Positions 1 through 12,200 of a DNA stretch of 23,441 nt are shown one piece after another. Positions within the stretch are counted from its first letter, which is position 1. Each line of letters begins with the position of its first letter. The stretch is from Plakobranchus ocellatus (Eukaryota; Mollusca; Gastropoda; Plakobranchidae): assembly GCA_019648995.1 (NCBI GenBank), contig BLXT01006878.1, positions 391,684 to 415,124 of the forward strand, given 5' to 3'. Under the pieces are notes generated by a model. It saw nothing but the letters and a program-made list of their open reading frames with translations. It did not search any database and was not told the DNA's origin. A program made the position numbers and the translations under genes.

Positions 1-208
1 TTAATCAGAATGTCATTTGGATAAAAGTATTGTAAATCATGGACTGTATACTTAAAACTATTTTTTTTTACCAATTGCTTCTTAAAAATATGTCAAGCCC
101 AAATCTTGTACACTTCCTAAGAAAGAAAGAAAATTATTTCCTTTGTCAAGTTGACTAGTACATATGTGACATTTATGTTCAAGTCTTTTATTGGCCTTTT
201 ATGAACAG

Positions 209-297
209 GGAAACAAGAGATTAGTGTTGGAAGGTCTGAGCAAATTTTACACTGATTTGGATGATGCTAATCGAGGGCGCAGCATTATGGTTGACAG
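209..297 (+). CDS. FANCI: FANCI exon 1 of window
   Basis: This exon encodes 29 codons plus two bases, starting in phase 0 after a CAG acceptor (207-208) and ending before GTGAGA. The peptide includes [19 protein letters not shown], which fits the late first solenoid of FANCI. The split serine codon (AG|C) is completed by the next exon. It is not the first exon of the gene, since no start codon context is present and an acceptor precedes it. Confidence 0.85.
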
Positions 298-3200
298 GTG
301 AGAGTCATTATTATTATTATGCTTTTATACTATTCCCAAACTTGTAAAACATTCTTTGAATTTTATTTGAAAATTATGTAGAAAATGTTATCATTGCCTT
401 TACATTTGTTTTTCTTAAACTTGACCTACTAGCGAGGACCTCATGTCAGATGCTGTGGATTTGCGAACTCTGAGACAAATTGAAGGAACCGTCATTTTAC
501 ACATAACTCAAGCTGTAAATCAAGACCAAGAGCTGGGAACTGAATTACTGAAGTATTTTAAGGTAAATGTATAAATTTTTTTGGTAAAATTTGGAGAAGC
601 ATCTCCATTTTATTTTCAGGTTATAAAATGCACGATCTCCTTGAACTTGATATTTTTATAATGTAATATCTAAAAGACTTGCATGGGTATTTCAAATGGT
701 CATGCAAAACTTAGAAAGGCCAATATCCAGACAGGAGCAACTGATGTAGTGTCTTGAACAATTTTTTCAACATTAAGCAGGGATATGAAAACTTTTTAAT
801 ATCTTTCCACACAAAAGTTAGGGTTAAAATGCCAGAGATCAAAAGTGAGTTACATGGGTTCAGATGAAACAAAACAAAAAATCAAATATGTAGGCTTTTA
901 TACTTTTGACACTAGAGCATTTGTATAGCAGGACCACAAAATGAGTTAACTTGTAGATTTTAAGAGTTTTTCATTTGTGAAAATCTGTGATGTAGAATTG
1001 CAACTTGTGGGACTGCAATATACATATATACTTACACAATGATAGAAACATTTCAAGGAAAATTGTGAATTTTTTTGGTTGTAGGGTTTTCTCTTAAGAG
1101 AATAATATTAATAAATGTCTCAAGCTCAGGTGATGACACATAGCATTGTTTTCCCCTCTTTATAGATCTTGATATGTGCTGTAAAAGTTAAAGTTTTCAA
1201 GTTGAGTTCAAACTTTTTTGTAATGGTCCTCTTTGCAATCATCTTTTCATGAAATTCCTGTTCAAATGCCCATCCCTCAAAGACATTGTTTCTTTTATAT
1301 CTGACTCTCTGTTAAGAACTTGTCTTGGGATTATTTTGATTTGCATGTACAATAATGTTTTTGCAGAACCTTCAGCAGTGCAACCCCAAAAAGGTTATTG
1401 GACCATTTAATCTTTGTTTGATGCTCTCCATCTCACAATTACATTTCTTTCAGGACAAGGTAAGGATTGATAGATTTTCAAATTGTGAGAAAACATGGGT
1501 TTGAAAATGCTAGAATAAAAGGAAAAAAACATATGAATGGGCTTTTTTGAATATTCTGCTACAGCTGCCAACTTGTCAAACTAACAGTGTTTTTATATGC
1601 ATTTCAATATATATACATATCTTTCGTGCCATTGTTGTTTTGGAAGACAACTCTGTGAATTTTCTTGTTTATAACTAAATTAGGATTTTTTCGCCACTTA
1701 TTCTTAATGGATGATCTATTTGATGAGGAATTTATAAGATTTGTGAGTGTCTGGCCTTTGCTGCATACATATTAATTTAACTTTTTTTATTCAAGAATAA
1801 AAGCTGGAAGAAAAAAGGCAGAAAGCAACTGGTCAGCCTTTTTAGGGTACCTTTTAGTGCAGCTTTATGAGCATTTAGTTTTTAAAAAATCGGTAAAGAA
1901 AAAGAAGATGCTATTGTCCTTTTTTTTTTCATTTTTCAAAATTGTTATTTCCAGCACAATAAGTCTGATTTCAAGACTTTATTTTTGAAATATGTTTTCA
2001 AGTAAACAATGCATTTCAAATAACTATTGTCTGTTTCAATTGGCTTCAATAGGACTAACAATTTTTGCCCTGAGGCTTTATTTTAAATGTAATTGATACT
2101 TCATATTCAATACTTTTCAGGTATTTGAATTTGTGAAAAGTACAATCCTAAAATGTCTTCTTGATGAAGACAAATGCATCAAGTCTCTCTGGGCTAGAGA
2201 ATGCTACCCTCAAAGCATCAAAGCAGAGCAACTAGTACTTGAGGCAGTTGAGCACAGGTGTGTATCAGATAATTATATAAAATACAATTTATTTCTTTAT
2301 TTCACCTAATGATTCTTTGTATTTAACACTTTTCTTCCACATGTCAGCTCAATCCACAGGACGCATTTAAGCAACTGGTTACCTCACGACAAAACAATTG
2401 TTAGAGTACTGTTCCTTGCGCGCCTGCATACTTCGATTTGTTTTGACCTATTTCCTGAGCGTTTGAAGCTTCCCATCGAATTTTTTCATGGAGATTGGAC
2501 GCATTTTGTGAAAATTACGATGGAATATGTCAGATTCTAAGGACATTGATATTGCCAAGGGCAACAGGCATGTACAGAGTGTTGAGTTTGATGATGGGAG
2601 AGATGATTTATGGCTAAATTTTGATGAAAATAACTCAGATTGGGATCAGATTGGTCAGAAAGTGAAAGTCCTTCAACTTCTAGACTTAGATCTAGGCCTG
2701 AGTCGAGCAAGTAGTATTGAAAGGGGGTGTGGCTCAACAGCTGATCATTACACTGACACTGACACCACAACAGACTATCAGTGGGAAGCCTGTGAATAAA
2801 AGAATCTGTTTGAATCTAACTAAATTGGGAAAGCCTTTGGATTGGACTTTAAATTACTGGCGAGTCAAACTCTGGCGCCAAGTTGTAATTTTCTAAGCAT
2901 TATACATAGATAACCAGTACGGAACAAAAAAATCATGTATTTGTCATTCACAACAGAAAAAAAAAATGACAAACATGAAATCTATGATCTTTGGAATTTT
3001 GTTGAGGTCTTTTATTCTTTTAGACATACATTTGGGTCTTTTATGTTTCCTTCGTTGTTTGCAAAAGCCTGTTCATTACTTTTCAAGACTTTATTCTTTC
3101 TTCATTTCTTCTCAAGATCCAAAAGAAATGGTTTTCAATGATTTTTAACATTTGGCTCACTTTTGCCCTGAATAACATGGGTCATATGACCCAAATTGAT

Positions 3201-6200
3201 GAAACAAAAGAGATCATACAAAAGCATGCTCATTTTCCTAACTGTCCTGTAATTATCACATGTTAAGGTCAAGCACAAGCTGAGAATTTTTTTTTTTTGT
3301 TTTTTTGTAAAACACCCTGGTTTTTCTGAATTCTACCTTGGAGCATGTGGACTGTAGGAAAATTCTATGAAAATCCTATGTGGAAAAAAAATTGTTATAC
3401 AAGAATATGTAATACTTTTGCAAAATGAGCCTCGTAGCTGTTGCCTCCAATATTGAAAAATTTGCAAAGTGTAAAAATGAGATTAAGAAGAAAAAAAATG
3501 AGGTTGTTAACATTTTCAATATCTTTAAAATATAAAACAATTGCTTTCATGGTTCTGAACTGATGAAGCCATAATAGGAGCAAAATGTTTTATTGTACTA
3601 CTGTAATTTTTTAAGATGATGCTCAATATTTTGTTGAATCTAGTTGCACAGGTACAATAAATGAACGTGAAATAGTCAAATTGAATGGTGCCAAATCAAT
3701 GATTTTACCATCACAAAACCACCCTAGATGACAGTGGGCATGGAAGAGCTCTGCTGATAGAAGTAGAAACAAGTAATTATATTCTCATTCAGATACCAAA
3801 ACACCATTGGAACACCAAAATCACTGCTGGTAGTTAGCTGTGATTCAGACCACTTTCCAGTCATGGGTAAATTTAAGATAAAACTTAAGGGCAAGTGCGG
3901 CTTCTAGAGAGCGTGGCTCTGAGGTCAATTTGGGTCACCGGGTCAAATTTTGACTGCAGGTAGTTTTATTAAATTTGTTAAATTTGTAATCATCTGAGGA
4001 GTGATATTAGGCCTATCTTCGGCTAAAGATGTCTTTCATTGCAAATTCAAAATTGCTACCTCCAAGAAAGTTTGCCATTTTCAAGAAATTGTGTCAAAAT
4101 TTGCCATTTATGCAAGCTATGTAGGCCTGCTACCCCTTGAAAAACATAGGCATATTATATACCAATGGAAAGTTAAAAGTCTCAGCCTTCCTATCAATAC
4201 CAACAATAATGCCATAAATGGATATCTAAATTTAGATAAATTTTTCCAAGAAGAGCTCCATTCATAACTCATTACCATATATGCAGCGCCTGTCCAAGTT
4301 CCCATGGTCTTTATTACAACAGCATCGCATATGGAGACTTCCAGTTCCTTAGTTTGTGTATGACATTAAGCCCCCCAAGCTTTTACTGCCCAATGAAATC
4401 GAGGCGAAGATCTGACGTCACAGCGTGACACAGAGATCACCTGTTCTTACGCTAATTTGTATACATAATGCTTTGTAGGCTTTTGAGTGAAGTTTTTAGC
4501 CAGTTTAGTGTGAGAGAGACCGCCAGCATGAACTGGACATAAGAAAATGGCCAAAAGGAGACGGGTGCAACAGAAAGAGCGTGAGAGAGCTGAAGGAGAC
4601 CCATCATATGGAGCTAGAATCGCATAATTGGTCAGAAAATCAAAGTATTTTTGCTCAGACTTTATCGGTCATTTTCTCAGAATGAGTTTTTTTTTGACAA
4701 ATGTTCTTATAACTTTGGTGTTTTTTTAATAAGATTTGTCTGAAACTTGCCATGAAGTTTTAAGGCAGTAATATCTTGCTTTTCACGTAGGTTTTTCGGA
4801 ATATTAAAAGTTGTTTTTTTTTTTTCACAAACTTTTATGTATCCAAAACTTAGATGCTATTTATATACATTTTTCAAAATTTCACGAAAATTGCCCTTTT
4901 CTTTCTAACCACAAAAGCCTACATGAAAACCTTCAAATTAAGCATAAAAACATATTCCCGTTTAGACTTTGAAAATTATGTTTATATCCAAAATGGCTGA
5001 CATTTTTTCTGTTGCCATGCCATTGGTAATTGTCATTTTGGTTGTTTATATCACTTTTGGGGGGTCATATATAACAAATAAACCATTTATAAAGGTATCA
5101 TTTAAGAAATAAAGAAAATCACCCCTGAGTGCCGCACTTGCCCTTAAGAAATTAAAAAAAAGGCAAAGTCAATCCTAAATTCCTTGTGGATCTACTAAAA
5201 TCTGATGAAAAGCTAAGAAGTTTCAAAATTGTAGCTGTTAAAACAAATATGAGATGTTAAACAACATCTCAAAGATAGAAGAAATATGGTTAGAAATTTT
5301 AAAAGTTACTTGATGAAGCCATAGAGAAAAACATTGCCAAAAAGGATAAAAAAGCCTAAGAAATGGATAAACAAGGAAATGGTGGAAGAAAGGTGTAAAT
5401 GAAAAAATGAAGAAGTCAAATATAAAGACCTAAGCAAAAAAGTTCAAGCAAAATATAATGTTATCAATGAAGAATGCACTAATAAAAAATGTTAGGAACT
5501 AGTAAATTCATGCATGCTAAAATAAATGATGGCAGTAGCAAGAAAATCTAGTGCAGTAGCTTTGGCTGCATTTAATCAAAAGACAAGATGAAAGCTTGAA
5601 ACAGATGGTCAGAATATGTTGTGAGAAAACCTGCCAGATCCAATTGAGGGTTTGCTGAAATGTGGGCTGTCATCATAGTTATGTGCAAAAGATTTTCTAC
5701 AAGCCCTATTTGTAAAAATGTAACTCATCAATACATAAATTTTTGATTTTGTGAGTGTAATGACATACAAAGTACTGCTTTATGTTTTGAAAAATCAGTT
5801 TTGGGTGCATCCTTGCTGTCTGAATTAACCAAATAAGTTTTGAACATAACTTTGATGACAAAATCACCAAAAAAGTGGTCACCCATCAACAAATACCAAG
5901 TGAAAAGACACAGACCATTTTTTTTTTTTACATGGATCTACTCCTGCTATCCTACTCTGCATGAATGTTACCTAACTGATACTCAATTGAGCTTTTCAAT
6001 TTTGTAATTGGAGATTTTTTTTTCAAAATGCAGTAAAAAGTGTGACACAATCATAGGATCCACCTATTAGCAATTGCTCAGTTATCCTTAAAGAAGAAGT
6101 AGAGGCTGCAATAAAGAAAGTGAAAATTGGATAAACCACAGGACCAGATAACAAACCAGTAGAAATGAGTATAGCACTAGATAACTTAGGAAAAGATGTG

Positions 6201-9200
6201 ACAACAAACTACTCTGTGCAATATATGACAGTGGTACAGTACCTGATCTTTGTAAATCTGTTTTTATGGTTCTGCCTAAAACACCCGGGACAAGAGAGTG
6301 TCACTGCATAAAAAAAACAGTTTAATCAGCCATTTTACAAAAAACATGTTGAGTGCTTCGATGCATACAGTTTGGCTTTGTGCCTGATAAAGAAAAGCAA
6401 TATTAATTTGACAAGGCTAATGGAAAGATCTACAGAAATGCAAAAATATCTCCATCTCTTCGTCATTGATTATTCCAAGGCCTTTGCCAAAAGTCATGAA
6501 GAGATGTTTCATGTGCCAGAAAAATTAGCATTGATAGTAAAGATCTGAAAGTACTTAGAAATCTATACTAGAATCAAACTGCATAGGTAAGAATTGAAAG
6601 AAAACACAATGATGTTCAATCCATCAATAGAGGTGTTAGGCAGGGATGTATAGTGTCTTTTGATCTTTTTCATTTATATAATAAAATAATTGTAAGGAAT
6701 CTAGTGCATATTTCAGGCTTAAAAGTAATAAAAAAAATCTTAAGAATGTCTGGTATGCTGATGATACTATTTTATAGCAGAATCTAGTGAACAACTGCAA
6801 AAACTTTTATATATGCTTTTTTATTCTTAGAGAGCAAAAGAATGGGCCTATCTTTGAGGTGAAAAAAAACGGAATGCTTGGTCACTCGAAGAAATCCTCT
6901 AACCTCAAATGCAATCTTGTTAGCAAAGATGAAAAAAATCAAATCAGTCACAAAATTCAAGTATCTTGGCTACCTGATAACATGATAGCAAATGCAAAAG
7001 TGAAATAAGTTGAAGACTAGCCATGGCCAAAGATACATACAAAAATGAAACCAATATTGATAAACAGAAATATAAGTAAGGGCAATAAAAGCATGTGTAT
7101 GGTCAGTACTGACTCTATGGAAGCAAGTATTGGACAATAAAAAGAAAATTACACAATGTTCCTTTTTTCTGTCTTAAAAGCACTTATGATTGGGATCATG
7201 TGATCCAAGGTCTGGTGAAGCTTGGTTTTGGCCTGATGGACAGTTATGGACCAAAACTTGTATTTGGGGCAATGCCTGAAAGTCTTCCTCCAGAGGGCAT
7301 GAAGAATCCATCACAGCTAGCTTGTCAACTTGGGCGAAGGTTATTACTTAAGACTTTTAAGGTAACTTTTTTATTTCTTAGTTGAATGGGTTTTTTTTTT
7401 CTTCATTTATTTCTTTTCTATTTATGTATATATGTGATGTTGGTTTTGAAATATATTTGTCAAAAACTGAAGTTTCTCCATTTGATGTTCATTTGAAATA
7501 ATAAAAAAACCGACACTTTTAATAAGTTCCAGTTGTAGAAATTTGGTTTATCAATAAGTTAAAGTGTGTGTATATATGTTCACTTTGAAATTTGTGTTTT
7601 ATGCTTTTGATTTGCTGTTGTGTTGATGTACAAAAAAAATTGGTTGTATCTCCCAGGGGCATGAAGTTGTCAGGAGTGAAATCCTGGATCAAATCTTTAG
7701 CCATGTTATCATGAGATCAACAGCTCCTGTTACTCACTATTTAGGCAAGTATTTCCTCAAGTTTGCCCTAGCGTGCAAATATTGTTGAAATAAGTCCTGG
7801 CCTGGCCTGACCAACCTTTGCAAGCTCACACTCAAACCCCAGCTGTTCTCTAGGACATGAATTTAAATGTAATTTTGTGTACTAACTGTGTGCCTTGAAA
7901 CCAGTCTGAATGAATTGCTGTTGTACCTTTTTCTACATAAGATGTAATTGATACATCAAGTCCTGTTTAAAGCTTTCCTGGATAAAAAAATTCAATGGAG
8001 CCATGTTGAATCAGTTCCAACCATAACACATTTTTTTGTTGCAAAGCCTTAAGGAGACATTTACTTTGAATTTCTTTTCTTAAGATATTTAGAATTTAAA
8101 ACGCAATATTTTTCTCTTTACCAGTTACGAAATTTTTAATGCATTTATCAATTTTCAGACCTCTTGTCAGACACTGTTCACTCAGCCCCTCAGCTTCTCC
8201 TGGAGTCCAGTGGAAAAGTTCAAGAGATCTGTCTAAAACTGGCTGAGCTGCCACCCAAGTCGGCAGAGGGGCTGCTGACTTCTATACAGCCTCTGCTGAA
8301 ACTCAGCCCGTTATTGAAAGACACAATTATAATTGTTCTGCGAAAGGCTATGTTTGCCCGGTAACTCTCCATTTTATTTTCAGTGTTTCCGTATTAATTG
8401 ATATTTTTTATACCATCGTAAATTTATTTTAGTTTGATACTTGCTATCATGCTTATTAAAACAATGGTAGTCATGCGAATTGATAAATAAATAGTATTGA
8501 TAAATAAATATGAAAAGTACTGTGTGATAGCACTTGGTGCTGCATTGAAACAAAAAAAAAAAGTATAAATCTGTATCATACCATTGCTTACAATAAGATT
8601 CACAAAAGTTGAAGATGAAAATGAAGGCTTAACAATTGTTTTCATCATCTATCTAGAAAATCACCAATGAAAAAAGATCATAGTGCCCCAAGAAGAGATT
8701 TTGCTTTTAATGTTTCTAGCATCTGTAAAATTAGGAGTGAAACAAATACCTAAATTATGTTCACATAAATTACAGGCTCAACCGGCATATTATACAGTGA
8801 AATTAACTTAAGTAAATTAGTTTATTTTTAGCAAGATTTATTACACTCATTTGAAGTGAGGATACAGGGGCAGTAACTGTATTGCTGTGTCTCAATATAA
8901 TTCTGCAGTGGTCAAATGAAGTACAGTACAGAGTCCATATGCGAGTCTTGAAGGCTTGAAAATCAGAGAGCCCATTTTAAGATTTTAAAAGTCTTTGAAA
9001 ATCGGCCTTTTTATGCCTAAAAATCCTATGTCTCTAAAAAGTCTTGAATTTTGCAAAATGTAAGCAAGCTTTGTGTCTTCGGGCACCTCTTGATTTCAAT
9101 CTGTGTTTCTCAGTGATATTAAGCTTCAATTCCCTACAAGTTCAGAATAGACGACCTAGATCAAAAATAGTTGTGTATTTTCAGTCTTCCAATCTTTCAA

Positions 9201-12200
9201 GATCAGATTTAGATCTAGAATCTAGTTTGAGTTCTGTCAAGCTATTGTGTCAATCTGGTATTGATGCTTCAACTTCTCATTCAATGATGGGGAGTGCCAC
9301 TTCTCAGACTCAGGGTTGGACAATGATGCTTACAAACTGGCTCTCATGCAGCACACATGTTCATCATTGGTCTGGAAACACAGTGCAGACCAGAAACCTG
9401 ATATTGCAGTACCTTGGGTGTGCAAGAGCTACTGATTTACATGAGCATCTAATTTCAGCATTGGAAAAGCTGCCAGTCAGGAATGGTTTGGTTCAACTCT
9501 CAATGGATAAACCAAACGTAAATTTGGCGACATTCAACAGCTTTTCCAAAGAAGTAGAAAGTGAAACAAGCCAAGTCCTTCTGAACATAAGATCATGCGA
9601 ACTTCTTAAACTGCACAATGCAGTCAAAGAGTGGCTTCAATCTGGGTAGCTACCTTTCGTGTCTGCATTGGCTGTTCAAAGACAGCCCAGCAATACAGGA
9701 GGATTCAATGTTGTCACTGGATCCCCCTCATCTACTATGCCCATCAATGGCTGGAAAATGTGGCTTGTAAGGAGAGAGCTTTGGAGCTGCAGAATCACAT
9801 CAAAATGTTTGTGAAAGAGGTCAGGAACAAATCAGGATCAGCACCATCTAAAAAGTCTGCTTGTTGCAAAAAATTGTGATTCTCTTCCTTATGAGATACC
9901 AAATGGACAGTCCAATGTTGCCCTTGTTTTCAACCAATATATTTAACCTGTTGAAGAAACTTCTCAACAGAGTTGTGAAATCAGAAGTGCTTGATACTAT
10001 CGTGTCAGTTGGAGACATTCACAAATTGAACATAAATGACAATTCAATTTTCAAGACAGGCCACAGCATAGATGTAGGCACAGCTGTCAAAGATTTGCTG
10101 AAAAAAAAGTAAAGCAAAAAGTCAAGACTTTCCTTCACATTTGACATTATACACTGAGAATTGCTTCATTTGGTGGTTTTGAATTTTGTCCCTGCAGTCT
10201 TGAAAAAGTCTCGAATTTTGTCCTCTCATGTGTGTATTAACCCTGCAGCATCAGCCATAGATTTAACATTGCCATTCACTTTATTTCACTATGGCAGAAT
10301 TATACTTAAATGTCTGATTTCTTAACATCCATTCCCCCAACCCCCAGTCCTTCCAGCTTTTTTTATATTTTTACCTCTAAATTGATTTATTCACTATCAT
10401 GTACTAGGGCAGGAAATGTCAATTGTTAGAACAGGGTGCATTACAAGTGTTTATTATAAGCTGATAATGAATTAAAAAAAAAAAACGATTTAAATAAAAA
10501 ATTTCCGGGCTTGTAATGCCCTACACACATTGAAACTTTGGTTTGTACAGTGCTTGAGCTGCTGCAGCTTGTGTTGTTGATTGCAGACACATTTCTTATA
10601 CCCTGACTAGCTAAGAACAATACCTGACCAATATTACCAATTTTATACTTTCAGATGATTTGGTTGAATGTCTCTGTTAATTTTATTTTTTTCATATGAT
10701 TTGCAGACAGCTGAATGCTCGCAAGATTGGTGCACTTGGGTTTTTGATGATCCTCAAAAACTTTAAAGTACTTGGATGCCTTCCTTCCAGTCAAATAAGT
10801 CAGCCTATTTCTTTAAGCCAGGTAACTAAATCTTTTAATCGCAGGAAAGTACTTTGTTGTAAATTTACCACATTTACACTTACATTTTGCAGCAGCAGTC
10901 CAAATGAGTTGGAAGTCATATTTTGGACATTTTAAACCAATAATATAATTTGAAACTGTGAGCTTTCAAAGGAAACTAATTGTATACATATAACTTGGAT
11001 TTTGTGACAAGGTTTGTGTGGTCGCTTTTAAGTAAAACTTGGCTATCTTGAAATTTCTTGTTTAGAGAAAATTGCCTCTAAAGATTTTGGACTGCTTAAA
11101 TCTTCTCTTTTATTTTGAGATTCCTTATGGTGAAATTTTGATGTAGCTTGTCTGTGCTATATTATATTGAATACATAATATATTTTTCTGGCTAATTTAC
11201 GTATTATTTTGTCATAAAACAGTAAAATATGTGGGCTGGCCTCGTTGTATAACATAAGCATGTGGGTTGGCTTTGTTGTTTTTACATGTAGAGTCTCATG
11301 GAACTCTTTTTGTTTTTTGAACTTCAAAGAGGGGCTGCTTTCGTAAAAACAAACAGAAGTTTTCTTTAATAAAAAATTATTTACAATGCCAGTGAAACAA
11401 AACTTTGCTCACAGTTAGGGGAATCCCGTTTTTTTCATACCTATTTTGTTTTCTGGATTTTCCCAAAAAGTGGGTTAGCCCACTTGTATTTAAAAGCGAC
11501 CATGTTTAAAAGGATTTGTGGCAGCAAAATATACAAATACGCAAATTTAGGGAAATCCCCAAGAATTCAGAGTTGTGCTTACATTGGACAGCTTCAATTA
11601 TTTCTAGATGTAGATCAAATCATTTGACGCCAAGAAAATTTGCTAATCCTGGTTTTTTTTTAGTTTTTCATGGATCTGTAGATCTCAAGGAATCAGAAAA
11701 AAGTTTTTAGAATTTTCCTTAGTTAGCTTCAAAATACCTTGGTACATTACTTAAACAGTGATATAAATGTTATATATAATTGGAAAGCTCAAAATCTGAT
11801 CAAGCTTTGTGTTACATAACTAAATTATTGTACATGAGACTTTTCCATTTCATTCCTATGAAAATAAAATGACACTCTTACTAAATATAGTTACAAAAGT
11901 CGGGGTTACCTCATGAGTGTTTGCATTTTTTTTAAACTGCATGGAAAATCAATAAAAGTAACACTTAACTGCTTGAACCAAAAGATTAAGTCATTTGTAC
12001 ATATCTGTAATGAAGAAGCCATGTCTTTCAGCTGCAAGTAGATGTTCATAGTCAGTACAATGCAGCCAGTAATGAGGCACTTTGTCTTGAAATCCTGGGA
12101 AATCTACGTAGATGCTTTACTCAACAAGCAGATATAAGGCTCAACATCTATCAGGTAAATTTTTTTTGTGAGACATTAAGTTTTGTTGTGTTTTTTTCTT

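Larger units (their letters stand above)
10822..12031. other. Intron 8
   Basis: The intron holds an inverted-repeat element at 11019-11502 (listed separately). The flanks 10822-11018 and 11503-12031 are AT-rich without recognised features. Confidence 0.6.

Noticed and set aside
2336-3270. A second TTAA (piggyBac-like) element from TTAACACTTTTC to CATGTTAA
   Set aside because: The candidate ends do not form a convincing inverted repeat.
4001-4305. Open frames on both strands inside the TTAA element
   Set aside because: They have no transposase motif and are probably chance frames in non-coding element DNA.
6787-7008. 73-codon frame as a separate gene
   Set aside because: The text is the out-of-frame continuation of the reverse transcriptase remnant after YADD.
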